From Polyodon spathula (Eukaryota; Chordata; Actinopteri; Acipenseriformes; Polyodontidae): DNA of 64,000 nt. Both the position numbers and the translations under genes were made by a program. The stretch spans positions 39,853,468 to 39,917,467 of the forward strand of contig NC_054540.1 of the NCBI RefSeq assembly GCF_017654505.1. The letters run 5' to 3'. Positions 45,845-58,162 of this stretch are shown here, in pieces (position 1 is the first letter of the stretch; each line of letters begins with the position of its first letter). A model generated the notes under the pieces. It saw only the letters and a list, made by a program, of their open reading frames with translations, was not told the origin of the DNA and ran no database searches.

Positions 45845-46576
45845 TGTGGAAGGGTGGTGGGTAATTCACTGACACAGGAGACAAAACAGCTGTACTTGAA
45901 ACACCACACAGGTGCCCAGTTTTATTTTGAAGTAGTACTTTCTTTTTACCTGCAGAGGGCACTGTTGTCCATGGCCTGTTTATCAACAATGATAGACAGT
46001 ACCACGGGAATACCAAGGCTGGTAAACCAATTGAATGCGGGTGTACTTGCAGGTGCTCAAAATAATAATGAAAACAGAAGGCGAAAGGAAAAAGGAAAAT
46101 GAAACAGTAATAAAATTACAAATAAAAGGTGCTGAACTTGGCAGCGTTATCCCGGTCGTCGCTACCTGCACAACCTGGATCACCGACCCACCATAGCTGC
46201 TCCCTCAACCTGCTATAAACAATGTTTTATGGGTCTGCCCAAGGGTTCCCCGCTGTCACTGTCTTTTGTTTTTCCGATTTCTTTCTCCCATTACTTTTCT
46301 CCTGGCTGGTTCTCAGTCCTCGACCAGTTCTTCCCCACAATCAGCGCATCTAAAAGGGCAGCCCTGAGGAAACAGTAGAGCGTTATTTTATAGGGCTAAC
46401 AATCTCCCCAAGACCCGCCTCCCAGCCATTCAGAGAGAGTGAAAGTCCACACACCTCCTTTCCCACCTCCCCATGTCACTGCCATGACTCACAGACGGTT
46501 ATTGGACGACTGCTGCCCTCTTCCTGCAGCACTATGAACACACCAGCAGAGTCAGCACAGATTTCCCCCTGCTACT
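45845..46576 (-). repeat. 3' LTR of Gmr1-like element
   Basis: About 732 bases. It has a TATA block (CCTATAAAATAACGCTC on the minus strand, about 46400) and an AATAAAA-type signal near 46110. It matches the LTR pair at 25778-26853. The purine-rich GGGGGAGGG just outside (46580s) is a suitable polypurine tract. The first base of the LTR appears mutated (A for T). Confidence 0.85.
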
Positions 46577-46599
46577 TACCCTCCCCCTCAGAATGACAC

Positions 46600-47501
46600 C
46601 ACCGGTTCATTTGAAAATCCTACACTCCCATGCCTTCTCGAGAGAAAAAGTCAAAAGTTTTGATGCAGCTTTCCTGCTTGGTGGACTACCCTGAAGGCAT
46701 AGGGTTGCAGGGCCAAGTATCACTGTGTGATTCTGGCGTTACTATCTTTCATTCGGTGAAGCCATTCTAAGGGGACATGATCTGTAACTAGGGTGAAGTG
46801 TTACCCCAGGAGGTAGTACCAGAGTGACTTGACTGCCCATTTTACTGCGATTCACTCCTTCTCGATGGTGCTATAATTTTTCTCGCGGGGATGGAGCTTC
46901 CTGCTGATGTACAGGACTGGGTGCTCGCTTCCTCGAACTACCTGAGACAACACCGCCCCGAAACCTCTCTGATGCATTCTTCTGCAGGGTGAACCTCTTA
47001 CCAAAATCCGGGCTGCATAGCACTGGATTACTACACAGCCTCCGCTTCAAGGCGAGAAAGGCTCTCTGGCACAACTCCATCCACTGAACCGTATTTGGGG
47101 CAGCCTTTCGGGTGAGGTCTGTCAAGGGAACAGTGGGAGTAGCGAAGCTCAGGGTGAACTTCCTATAATAGCCCACTAGTACCAAGAAAGAGCGCACCTG
47201 GGTTTTGGTTGTAGGAACCGGCCAGTCAGCCAAGGCTTTCACCTTAGCAACTAGCGGTCTGATCTGCCCCCCACCCCCTGGTGGGGGGGGATCCAATGTG
47301 ATGGTGGGCTACTCGAGTCTGCCCTGGGATGGGAGAGAACATGTCAGGAAATTCCGCCACCAGACCGTGAGCCTGACATTTCTGCGCTGGTGTCAGATTC
47401 TCCGCAATCTGTACCGACTCTTTTCTTGCCAATACAAAAAGATCAGGTCCCAGGTCTGGGACGTCATCTGTGTGTGCCACTAGCAACACCTCCAGTTGCA
47501 A
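46600..47501 (-). pseudogene. RT and RNase H, RT core deleted
   Basis: Frame 47501-47244 contains the pre-RT segment (LTPAQKCQAHGLV, FPDMFSPIPGQTRVAHHHI), then jumps into KVKALADWPVPTTKTQVRSF at about 47250. It continues with GYYRKF, PLTDLTRK, RNase H blocks (VLYISRKL, ENY-like STIEKE, TDHVPLRM) and an FLSREG end near 46640. The RT fingers and palm between the pre-RT and thumb segments, including the catalytic Asp box, are missing. Confidence 0.85.
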
Positions 47502-47546
47502 CCAAGGCTTTAAGAGGTTTATATGGTAAATGTGTTTCTCTCTCCA

Positions 47547-48049
47547 TCACTTCGGCTGGCAGTATTGGTCGAATTGTCCTGCTGCTCCTCCCACATCTCT
47601 GACCAGACCGAGCATGCCCTGTGGTCTCCGCCCATACAACAGCTTGAAAGTTGAAAACCCTGTGGAAGCCTGGGGTACCTCTCTGATCGCAAAGAGAAGG
47701 GGAGGAATCAGCTGGTCCCAGTATCGCACATCACTACGAATAAACCTGCGCAACATGCTCTTGAGGGTCTTATTAAAGTGTTCCACCAGACCATCGGTCT
47801 GAGGTCCTAATGGTCTTAATTCCCAAAAGCTTACAAGTTCCGCGGATTAACCGGGACATAAAATTGGTGCCTTGATCGGTCAATATCTCCTTGGGGATCC
47901 CCACCTGGGAGAAAACCTTCACAAGCTCGTTGGCAACAGACTTAGCGGACATAGATCAGAGGGGAATAGCCTCTGGATAACATGTAGTGTAATCCAAAAT
48001 GACCAGTAGGTGGGTGTATCCTGCCGCACCCCTTTCCAGTGGCCCAACC
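47547..48049 (-). pseudogene. Integrase core and C-terminus
   Basis: Directly after the CR1 insertion the frame reads GPLERGAAGYTHLLVILDY (first Asp), then VGIPKEILTDQGTNF (second Asp), then GIKTIR. A frameshift near 47806 follows, then EHFNKTLKSMLRRF (third acidic residue) and LLFAIREVPQAST with LLYGRRPQG. The C-terminal end leads without a gap into the pre-RT segment, showing that integrase precedes RT in this element. Confidence 0.87.
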
Positions 48050-50808
48050 AGTGATAGGTGTTACAGAAACGTGGTTATCTGAGAGTGATGGGGACGAATA
48101 TAATATTTGTGGGTATACACTGTATAGGAAAGACAGGCAGGACAGACGAGGAGGAGGGGTAGCGCTATACATAAGAAACAGTCTTGAAGCCCAGGTGTTA
48201 AACCTGGACAAAGAAAATAAAACCGAATCAATATGGGTCAGAATAACAGACAAAAATTCAAAAGGCATAATAATAGGAGCATGCTATAGACCGCCAGATT
48301 CAGACGGTGAGCACAATAATCTGTTATACAATGACATTAGAAATGTGTGTAGCAAAGGAGAAGCCATACTAATGGGGGATTTCAACTTCCCCCAAATAAA
48401 ATGGGAAAACCCGGTGGGTAGCGCGAAGGATGAAATAGAAATGGTGGAAATGACAAATGACTGCTTCCTAACACAATTTGTGAAGGCACCCACTAGAGGG
48501 GAGGCATGCCTTGATTTAGTCTTTTCAAATAACGAAGATAGAATAACTAAAACAGAGGTCAGAGAACCACTGGCAAACTCAGACCACAACATGGTCTCAT
48601 TTGAAGTGTTTTTTAAATCCTCAAAAGTAAAGACTAAAGCTAAGGTTTACAATTTTAGAAAAGCAAACTATGAAGGCATGAAACAGAGACTAACAGAAGT
48701 AGATTGGAGTAAAATAGAGAAAACACCCACAGAAGAAGGATGGTTGTTCTTCAAAAACGTAGTACTAGAGGCGCAAAACAATTATATCCCTAAAGTAGAC
48801 AAATCTAAATGTAAAACTAAATTGCCAAAATGGTTTAATAGATCAATTAAAAAAAATATTCAGCGAAAAAAGGCACTTTACAGAGCATTAAAAAAGGACC
48901 AAAAAGAAAGTACACAGAAAGAGTACACAGAACTGCAAATGCAAGTCAAAAAGGAAGTTAGAAAGGCCAAGAGAGAAATAGAAATGAACATTGCTAAGGG
49001 AGCTAAAACCAATTCCAAAATGTTTTTCCAATATTACAACAGCAAGAGAACATTCAAAGAGGAGATTAAATGTTTAAGAGATACAAATGGCAAAATCGTA
49101 GAGGAAGAAAAAAAAAATAGCAAATATGTTAAATGATTACTTTTCACAAGTTTTTACAAAGGAAGATACTGACAACATGCCCCACATGTCATCCAGTTCC
49201 TATCCAGTTTTAAATAACTTTAGCATAACTGAGGCAGAAGTGTTAAAGGGACTAGGAGCTCTTAAAATAAACAAATCCCCTGGGCCGGATGAGATCCTCC
49301 CAGTAGTACTCAAAGAAATGAAAGAAGTAATTTACAAACCGCTAACCAAGATCATGCAGCAGTCTCTTGACACAGGGGTGGTACCGACAGACTGGAAAAT
49401 TGCAAACGTAATACCGATCCACAAAAAGGGAAACAAAACTGAACCAGGTAACTACAGACCAGTAAGCCTGACTTCTATTATATGCAAACTTATGGAAACT
49501 ATAATAAGAGCCAAAATGGAAAATTACCTATATGGTAACAGGGTACTGGGAGACAGTCAACATGGTTTTAGGAAAGGGAGATCGTGCCTAACTAACTTGC
49601 TTGATTTTTTTGAGGATGCAACATCGATAATGGATAATTGCAAAGCATATGACATGGTTTATTTAGATTTCCAGAAAGCTTTTGACAAAGTCCCGCACAA
49701 AAGATTAATTCTCAAACTGAACGCAGTTGGGATTCAAGGAAACACATGTACATGGATTAGGGAGTGGTTAACATGTAGAAAACAGAAAGTACTGATTAGA
49801 GGAAAAACCTCAGAATGGAGTGTGGTAACCAGCGGTGTACCACAGGGATCAGTATTAGGTCCTCTGCTATTCCTAATCTACATTAATGATTTAGATTCTG
49901 GTATAGTAAGCAAACTTGTTAAATTTGCAGACGACACAAAAGTAGGAGGAGTGGCAAACACTGTTGCAGCAGCAAAGGTCATTCAAAATGATCTAGACAA
50001 GATTCAGAACTGGGCAGATACATGGCAAATGACATTTAATAGAGAAAAGTGTAAGGTACTGCACGCAGGAAATAAAAATGTACATTATAAATATCATATG
50101 GGAGATATTGAAATTGGAGAAGGAATCTATGAAAAAGACCTAGGAGTTTTTGTTGACTCAGAAATGTCTTCATCTAGGCAATGTGGGGAAGCTATAAAAA
50201 AGGCTAACAAGATACTCGGATACATTGTGAAAAGTGTTGAATTTAAATCAAGGGAAGTAATGTTAAAACTGTACAATGCACTTGTAAGACCTCATCTTGA
50301 ATATTGTGTGCAGTTCTGGTCACCTCGCTATAAAAAAGATATTGCTGCTCTAGAAGGAGTGCAAAGAAGAGCGACCAGAATTATTCCGGGCTTAAAAGGC
50401 ATGTCATATGCAGACAGGCTAAAAGAATTGAATCTGTTCAGTCTTGAACAAAGAAGACTACGTGGCGACCTAATTCAAGCATTCAAAATTCTAAAAGGTA
50501 TTGACAGTGTCGACCCAAGGGACTTTTTCAGCCTGAAAAAAGAAACAAGGACCAGGGGTCACAAATGGAGTTTAGAAAAAGGGGCATTCAGAACAGAAAA
50601 TAGGAGACACTTTTTTACACAGAGAATTGTGAGGGTCTGGAATCAACTCCCCAGTAATGTTGTTGAAGCTGACACCCTGGGATCCTTCAAGAAGCTGCTT
50701 GATGAGATTTTGGGATCAATAAGCTACTAACAACCAAACGAGCAAGATGGGCCGAATGGCCTCCTCTCGTTTGTAAACTTTCTTATGTTCTTATGTTCTT
50801 ATGTTCTT
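48050..50808 (+). mobile_element. CR1 LINE, young, 5' truncated (copy E)
   Basis: This 2.76-kb copy starts inside the endonuclease and ends with the CR1 3' UTR and TTATGTTC repeats. It interrupts the Gmr1-like integrase just before its catalytic core. It is almost identical to copy F over their shared length, so both are recent. Confidence 0.95.
48051..50730 (+). pseudogene. CR1 ORF2 endonuclease-RT, one frameshift
   Basis: ORF2 nicks target DNA and reverse transcribes the LINE RNA. Frame 48039-49136 holds the apurinic-type endonuclease from GVTETWL, through YRPPDSDG, GDFNFP and the SDH catalytic His near 48580, to a basic linker. Frame 49126-50730 holds the RT: GPDEILP, GNYRPVSLTS, YLDFQKAFDKV, GVPQGSVLGPLLFLIYIND, FADDTKV (49924-49938) and the C-terminal domain to GSISY. 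The two frames are offset by one base in a run of ten A near 49110-49120, where copy F has nine. The endonuclease N-terminus and ORF1 are missing. Confidence 0.93.
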
Positions 50809-51340
50809 AACTATGTCCATCCCAATACGCTCAAACGGAGCTTCCACTAGGGGCAAAGGCACAAGCAGGACCCGTGGGATGGTTCTATGGCTGGCCTTCT
50901 GACATTCCCCACAACGCTTACAAAACCACTAGACATCGCCATCCAGCCCCAGCCAGAAGAACCGTGACACAAGCCTTGCTTTAGTTTTGGCCCTTCCCAA
51001 ATGACCAGACAGGGGAACAGCGTGAGCCAGCTGCAACAAATCCTCCTTAAAGGGCTGAGGAATGAGCAACTGATGATGCACTTCCCCTGTCTGGGGTAAT
51101 TTATCAACACAGTGCAGAAGGTCTCAATTAATTTCGAAGTGAGGGTACATGGCGGCACTTTTGGGCTCGACCACCCGACCATTAACCACAGCTGCTTGGT
51201 CAAAGAGCCTGCCCAGGACATCGTCACGCCCTTGCTTGAGTCGGAAGTCATGGGAGCGAGCTAAGAAATTAGCTCCCATGGCTTCCAGCTTGGGGTCAGG
51301 TCGGTCCCGAGCAGAGGCAGCCGAGCAAGACCCCTGCACT
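50809..51340 (-). pseudogene. H2C2 zinc finger upstream of integrase core
   Basis: Broken frames give FDQAAVVNGRVVEP (about 51210), LLQLAHAVPLSGHLG and FCKRCGECQKAS (about 51040-50900), the His/His/Cys/Cys finger that precedes integrase. The run then reaches PFERIGMDIV at the CR1 boundary. The catalytic core resumes on the other side of the CR1 insertion. Confidence 0.8.
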
Positions 51341-51391
51341 GGCTCCGCGGCCTTCCCCCCAGACTATTCACCAACCACCCCCACCTGAAAC

Positions 51392-51691
51392 TTATCCCTC
51401 ATTTTTAATAATCTGACGCTCCTGTTTAGTTTTACAGGGTTTAAATTTATGACAAAACCATTCTGGATCATGAAAGGGGAAAATCTCTTCAATTACTTCC
51501 TCTTTCTTAGCCAATAGGGAGGACGGGGCTGTCAGGGCAGCCAACCAATCTTTAAACTGCCCACAGTCTTGTCCCAGAACTATCGGTACTGGCAATTGAG
51601 GACATAATCTTACTTGCACCTGTGTCACCTGCTGGCCATTGTCATATTCACACTGATCTTGGGATAGGAGCGTACATCCCCATGAATACAT
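51392..51691 (-). pseudogene. Protease second half
   Basis: The segment encodes an HGDVRSYP-type block and LPVPIVLGQDC, the second conserved half of the Gypsy protease, then a polar tail. It starts at the TTAA where the piggyBac-like element is inserted; the active-site half lies at about 57090-57250. Confidence 0.75.
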
Positions 51692-52374
51692 TTAATCTCT
51701 TACATCCCCCTGTTCCACGGGTGGAACATGGTACTGCAATTACACATTATATTTCAAAAATCATCTGTAATATTATTACAAAAGCAAAACAGCAAAAAAC
51801 TGAAACAATATCAGAAATGTTGTTTTCCTACCATCAAACAGCGAAATAATTTTTCGAATTCGCCATTTCACCGCTGTGATAGTCCCTTCGTAATGTGTCT
51901 AGTACCTCATGGTTCAAAAACAACTCAGATCGACTAGCTGTGCGTTTCTCTGTTCTGGCCTTAAACGTATCTGTTGATGGTGAAATTTCCCCAGTCAGGT
52001 TGTTCCAATCATATCTTGACTTTGTTTGTAGCCTAATCCATTGAAGAGTAATCGATGTGTATATGTAAACAAGACATATATTTGCAAACGAGAGCGCACT
52101 ATTACGCAATTAGGATCAAGGTTTCTTACCATTTTCGGATCAGTATTTAATTTGTAAAATTTATAAAATCGAACAAAATTGCAAGCAGTGTTTCAAAGCA
52201 TCCCAAAAGAAGTCGATTCAGTCTTTTTGAAGTTTTGGAGGAGATGGATAATAATGAAAGTGACGTCTAAAATTATCAACTTTCTGGGATGGAGAGCACT
52301 GATTCAGCGTCTGTGAAGCAGAATTTGAAGATGGATTGGAGCCTCTTCAGGATTTGTAAGTATAATGGATCCAC

Positions 52375-52379
52375 ACTGC

Positions 52380-52436
<57 letters not shown>
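52375..52436. repeat. (ATT)n microsatellite
   Basis: About 55 bases of TTA units within the piggyBac-like element. Confidence 0.95.
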
Positions 52437-52814
52437 GCGTAATTTTCAATATGGATTTTTACTATAAATGTTATTAGAAAATGCAGCCATTTGACTCTCA
52501 AGGGGCACATAGAAATAACATTTTTTTAACAATTTTTATTGCATAGTAAAGAGCAACACCATATCTCATTGATTTAGATTATTGCATGGGAGTATTTAGC
52601 AAACTTTTTTATATTTCCTTGATTACAAGGAGTGATGTTACTCACCTAGAGGCAGTGTAGGTTTCTTAGCCTTTCAAAGATAAGCTGTCTGCCTGCTCCA
52701 ACAATCACTCACTCAGTTCCTTTGTTTGCCACATGTCACTCAAAGTAAAGATGAAAGGAACTGCAGTGTTTTCAGTCTGGCAGCCTGATTAAGAGCATCA
52801 AAGGTGTCTGCAAT

Positions 52815-52862
<48 letters not shown>

Positions 52863-52960
52863 GTAGACATTTAGCAGATGCCTTTGTCCAATGATCAACA
52901 CATGTTCACCTGACATCAGTGCCTGAATGAGTGTAACCACTTTATTTTGAAAAAAAAAAT
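52815..52960 (-). mobile_element. SINE 3' tail with (ATT)n
   Basis: ATT repeats (52818-52863) are followed by GTAGACATTTAGCAGATGCC. On the minus strand this is the GCATCTGCTAAATG tail type seen in the SINE at 41866, ending in its AAT repeat. The tRNA-like head is absent. Confidence 0.55.
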
Positions 52961-52994
52961 CTCCTCATTGTTTTACTTCTTGACATTTACATAC

Positions 52995-55900
52995 ATAAGA
53001 ACATAAGAAAGTTTACAAACGAGAGGAGGCCATTCGGCCCATCTTGCTCGTTTGGTTGTTAGTAGCTTATTGATCCCAAAATCTCATCAAGCAGCTGCTT
53101 GAAGGAACCCAGGGTGTCAGCTTCAACAACATTACTGGGGAGTTGATTCCAGACCCTCACAATTCTCTGTGTAAAAAAGTGTCTCCTATTTTCTGTTCTG
53201 AATGCCCCTTTTTCTAAACTCCATTTGTGACCCCTGGTCCTTGTTTCTTTTTTCAGGCTGAAAAAGTCCCTTGGGTCGACACTGTCAATACCTTTTAGAA
53301 TTTTGAATGCTTGAATTAGGTCGCCACGTAGTCTTCTTTGTTCAAGACTGAACAGATTCAATTCTTTTAGCCTGTCTGCATATGACATGCCTTTTAAGCC
53401 CGGAATAATTCTGGTCGCTCTTCTTTGCACTCTTTCTAGAGCAGCAATATCTTTTTTATAGCGAGGTGACCAGAACTGAACACAATATTCAAGATGAGGT
53501 CTTACTAGTGCATTGTACAGTTTTAACATTACTTCCCTTGATTTAAAGCATCTTGTTAGCCTTTTTTACAGCTTCCCCACATTGTCTAGATGAAGACATT
53601 TCTGAGTCAACAAAAACTCCTAGGTCTTTTTCATAGATTCCTTCTCCAATTTCAATATCTCCCATATGATATTTATAATGTACATTTTTATTTCCTGCGT
53701 GCAGTACCTTACACTTTTCTCTATTAAATGTCATTTGCCATGTGTCTGCCCAGTTCTGAATCTTGTCTAGATCATTTTGAATGACCTTTGCTGCTGCAAC
53801 AGTGTTTGCCACTCCTCCTACTTTTGTGTCGTCTGCAAATTTAACAAGTTTGCTTACTATACCAGAATCTAAATCATTAATGTAGATTAGGAATAGCAGA
53901 GGACCTAATACTGATCCCTGTGGTACACCGCTGGTTACCACACTCCATTCTGAGGTTTTTCCTCTAATCAGTACTTTCTGTTTTCTACATGTTAACCACT
54001 CCCTAATCCATGTACATGTGTTTCCTTGAATCCCAACTGCGTTCAGTTTGAGAATTAATCTTTTGTGCGGGACTTTGTCAAAAGCTTTCTGGAAATCTAA
54101 ATAAACCATGTCATATACTTTGCAATTATCCATTATCGATGTTGCATCCTCAAAAAAATCAAGCAAGTTAGTTAGGCACGATCTCCCTTTCCTAAAACCA
54201 TGTTGACTGTCTCCCAGTACCCTGTTACCATATAGGTAATTTTCCATTTTGGATCTTATTATAGTTTCCATAAGTTTGCATATAATAGAAGTCAGGCTTA
54301 CTGGTCTGTAGTTACCTGGTTCAGTTTTGTTTCCCTTTTTGTGGATCGGTATTACGTTTGCAATTTTCCAGTCTGTCGGTACCACCCCTGTGTCAAGAGA
54401 CTGCTGCATGATCTTGGTTAGCGGTTTGTAAATTACTTCTTTCATTTCTTTGAGTACTACTGGGAGGATCTCATCCGGCCCAGGGGATTTGTTTATTTTA
54501 AGAGCTCCTAGTCCCTTTAACACTTCTGCCTCAGTTATGCTAAAGTTATTTAAAACTGGATAGGAACTGGATGACATGTGGGGCATGTTGTCAGTATCTT
54601 CCTTTGTAAAAACTTGTGAAAAGTAATCATTTAACATATTTGCTATTTTTTTTTCTTCCTCTACGATTTTGCCATTTGTATCTCTTAAACATTTAATCTC
54701 CTCTTTGAATGTTCTCTTGCTGTTGTAATATTGGAAAAACATTTTGGAATTGGTTTTAGCTCCCTTAGCAATGTTTATTTCTATTTCTCTCGTGGCCTTT
54801 CTAACTTCCTTTTTGACTTGTGTTTGCAGTTCTGTGTACTCTTTCTGCGTAGAAAGAAAAGTGTGTGTACTCTTTCTTTTTGGTCCTTTTTTAATGCTCT
54901 GTAAAGTGCCTTTTTTCGCTGAATATTTTTTTTAATTGATCTATTAAACCATTTTGGCAATTTAGTTTTACATTTAGATTTGTCTACTTTAGGGATATAA
55001 TTGTTTTGCGCCTCTAGTACTACATTTTTGAAGAACAACCATCCTTCTTCTGTGGGTGTTTTCTCTATTTTACTCCAATCTACTTCTGTTAGTCTCTGTT
55101 TCATACCTTCATAGTTTGCTTTTCTAAAATTGTAAACCTTAGCTTTAGTCATTTCTTTTGGGGATTTAAAAAACACTTCAAATGAGACCATGTTGTGGTC
55201 TGAGTTTGCCAGTGGTTCTCTGACCTCTGTTTTAGTTATTCTATCTTCGTTATTTGAAAAGACTAAATCAAGGCATGCCTCCCCTCTAGTGGGTGCCTTG
55301 ACAAATTGTGTTAGGAAGCAGTCATTTGTCATTTCCACCATTTCTATTTCATCCTTCGCGCTACCCACCAGGTTTTCCCATTTTATTTGGGGGAAGTTGA
55401 AATCCCCCATTAGTATGGCTTCTCCTTTGCTACACACATTTCTAATGTCATTGTATAACAGATTATTGTGCTCACCGTCTGAATCTGGCGGTCTATAGCA
55501 TGCTCCTATTATTATGCCTTTTGAATTTTTGTCTGTTATTCTGACCCATATTGATTCGGTTTTATTTTCTTTGTCCAGGTTTAACACCTGGGCTTCAAGA
55601 CTGTTTCTTATGTATAGCGCTACCCCTCCTCCTCTTCTGTCCTGCCTGTCTTTCCTATACAGTGTATACCCACAAATATTATATTTGTCCCCATCACTCT
55701 CAGATAACCACGTTTCTGTAACACCTATCACATCATAGTTACCTGTTAGTGCAGTAGCTTCAAGTTCTAGAATTTTGTTTCTGATACTTCTAGCATTTAG
55801 ATAAATACATTTAATGGTTGTCTTACCTGAGTTGTTGTTCTTGTTTTGATGCGGTCTCCCTTCTGTTTTTTTGTTGATTTCTCCCCCCTTCCTTTCTAGT

Positions 55901-56330
55901 TTAAATGCTTCCGAACCTGCTCGAGGATCTTTTCTCCGAGTAGACTAGTTCCCTTGTTATTTAAATGCAGTCCATCCCATCTATACAGATAGTCCTCGTT
56001 GTAGAATGTGGTCCAATGATCAAGATGGGTGAAGCCTTCCCGTGTGCACCACGTCTTCAGCCATTCGTTTTGATTAATTATTTCCAGCTGTCCATATGGT
56101 CCTTTGCAAGGTGCGGGTAGTATACCAGAAAATACCACAGTTTTGTTGTTCTCTTTTAATTTCTTTCCTAGCTCTCTGAATTTGTTTTGCAGGGATTTTG
56201 GTCTGTCTCTTCCAATGTTGTTTGTACCGATGTGGACGACTACTACCGGCTCGTCTCCTGTTCGTTCTAGGAGCCTGTCCACGTTTTCAGTGATGTGCTT
56301 GACCGAGGCTCCCGGAAGGCAAGTGAGTAA
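52995..56330 (-). mobile_element. CR1 LINE, young, longest copy (F)
   Basis: The most complete CR1 in the window. From its 5' side it contains the end of an ORF1 esterase domain, a non-coding gap, the endonuclease, the RT and the 3' end (AAGAACATAAG units at 52995). It is 5' truncated within ORF1 at about 56330. It lies inside the piggyBac-like insert. Confidence 0.95.
53059..55731 (-). pseudogene. CR1 ORF2, two frame breaks
   Basis: The endonuclease frame 55731-54781 (GVTETWL, YRPP, GDFNFP, SDH) is disrupted near 54850. There a partly repeated segment (TACTCTTTCT twice, around an inserted AGAAAGAAAAGTGTGTG) shifts the frame. The RT frame 54742-53543 keeps FADDTKV and all RT blocks to KANKML. 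About 26 bases present in copy E are then deleted, shifting the frame. The remainder is open at 53529-53059. The A run broken in copy E has nine A here and stays open. Confidence 0.93.
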
Positions 56331-56333
56331 CAA
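55896..56333 (-). pseudogene. CR1 ORF1 esterase-domain fragment
   Basis: The frame encodes CLPGASVKHI, VVVHIGTNNIG, VVFSGILPAP and DGLHLNNKGTSLLG. These are blocks of the SGNH/GDSL-type esterase domain found in ORF1 of many CR1/L2 LINEs; the GTNN block and the Asp-x-x-His of DGLH are conserved catalytic-site elements. The upstream block with the catalytic Ser is lost by 5' truncation. The frame ends about 165 bases before the ORF2 endonuclease frame. Confidence 0.85.
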
Positions 56334-57089
56334 AAATAGAGACAGGTACTGAAAATTCAGAGCTACAAAAAAATCTCAGTAGCAACATTCTCCTGCACAA
56401 ACACACCGTTATGTGAGAACAATGTGCCTGACAGTTGTGGCATATGAACTAAGAGTATTTGTCATGCATACTCATCATGGATACATGGATACACCCCAAA
56501 GCTCTCCAAAAAGGTCGCCTTTTGAATGAAACATTGGACAAATAAGTAAAAAGAATGGATTACAAAATCTAATTCATGTGGCAATGTATAGCATGTGAGG
56601 TGCCAGAAGGTAACCTCCCTTTTAGAACTTGCTCAAGAAACTAATGTATGACTGGCCATAAAGATTTACACAATATTCATTTTTGGAGAGGTTTGTAGAG
56701 GTTTGGGGACCACTGGGCCTAGCTTTGTAAAAACTCATGTAGAATTTGATAATTGTATCCAGTGTAGTAGACATGTTGGGGAAGCACTGGAAAAAAATCT
56801 GGCTCTTTTCATGTGCTACAAGGTGAAAAAATAACGATAGAATAATAACAAATGAAAAGCGTTTCTTGTTTTTTTGTGTTTTTTTTCTGGATATCTCTTT
56901 CCAGTGTGGTACCGAGTAAGACTTATATCAAATCTGAGGTTTCAATCCTAATGGCCAGGGGGTTACCTTGAATTCAAGCCCCGAACCATGCCTGTGCTGT
57001 TTATACTTTGGAAGATAATGTGATTTATTTAAGGCCATAGCCATCCAGGTGGAAATTTACTGTGGGAGGCTGTGGGTTTAACAGGTTAA

Positions 57090-58133
57090 AATGCACCCGT
57101 CCCAATATATGTTTATGCCCCGGTGAGATTAGGCTCTCCTGTACTGGAGACTACACCCTGAATCCAGGAGAGCTGGGTTTTTGTACTATCCACTGTCACA
57201 CACTGTCAAAACCTGTGTGCTGAAGCATTGAGGTAACTGAACGCACCTACCTGGTCAGCCAAGGTCACACTCCATCAAGGGGCAATCCTGGGCAAGGTGG
57301 CCCACCTCCCTGCATGTCCAACACCTTGGTGGACTGGTTTCTCGCCCCGAGGCTTCAGAAAGAGGTGGAAAAACTGGAGCCATAAAAGGGGCTCGCCGAC
57401 AAGTTGCCCGCGTGAGACCCTGGTCTGACACCGCAGCAGCCCATGGGTAGCCCCACCCTGCCCTGGTTCCCGGGCCGGGAGCTTCTGCCGACACTCCCCG
57501 ACTAAATCTCTGACTACCCCTTCCCCCCCAGTCCCTTCGCCCTCTCCGGTGCCAATTGAGGGGAAAATCTGTTAGCCACACTCCTTCCAGGCAGTCTCGC
57601 GGGCGTTGGCTCTGCCAACTCTACTGCCCGGTCCAGAGTATCAGGTGCCTGTCGCTTGACCCACAGCCGAGGTCCCGGTGCTAGACATTCCAAAAACTAC
57701 TCTACCACGATTAGCTCCACCAACCTGGTTCTGGTGATCACGTTCTGGTTCAGCCAGCCCATTGCGTAATCCTTTAGGCGGTGGGCAATGGCTCAGGGGT
57801 GCTCCCCCACAGCAAACTGCGATTAAGGATGGCCGCCTTCAGCGTGGGTAATCCAGCATGATATCTGGGGACAGCATCCTCGCCACTGCTTGAGCCTCTC
57901 CGGTGAGCTGGGGCAACAGGTAGCTAGCCTACTGTGCTTGAGGCCACCCGGCTGAGGTCGCCATAGCCTCAAACACCTCCAAAGAAGCTTCAGGTCGATC
58001 CTCGGCCGTCATTTTAGTTGGCCTTTGCAATTGGAGGTCTGGAATTGCAGGTCGAGCCACCCCCTGCACCACAGCAGTGAAAGTCTAGTGCAGGAGGTCC
58101 ATCATGGCTGTGAACTGTGTGGCATCCATGGTT
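57090..58133 (-). pseudogene. Gag and protease active site of Gmr1-like element
   Basis: From ATG 58133 broken frames give MDATQFTAMMDLL, MTAEDRPEASLEVFE and SYLLPQLTGEAQA, the pattern of fish Gypsy gag capsids. A Gly/Arg-rich part leads to the zinc knuckle CWTCREVGHLAQDC (about 57330-57290). The protease active-site loop ALLDSGC follows near 57165, and the frame breaks off at the piggyBac-like boundary. Several stops are present. Only about 30 bases separate the gag ATG from the LTR remnant. Confidence 0.78.
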
Positions 58134-58162
58134 TCTTTTTAGTGGTGAAGTATTTGTACTCT

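Larger units (their letters stand above)
51692..57089. mobile_element. piggyBac-like DNA element in the protease
   Basis: The ends are TTAA at 51692-51695 and 57086-57089. Adjacent inner sequences (TCTCTTACATCCCCCTG left; CCTGTTAAACCCACAGCC right, complemented) are similar enough to be diverged terminal repeats. The Gypsy protease frame stops at one TTAA and resumes at the other, which fits a TTAA-specific insertion. Without the CR1 copy it holds, the element is about 2 kb. No transposase is clearly readable; a frame near 52200-52300 could be an N-terminal scrap. A Kolobok-type element is the alternative. Confidence 0.6.
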
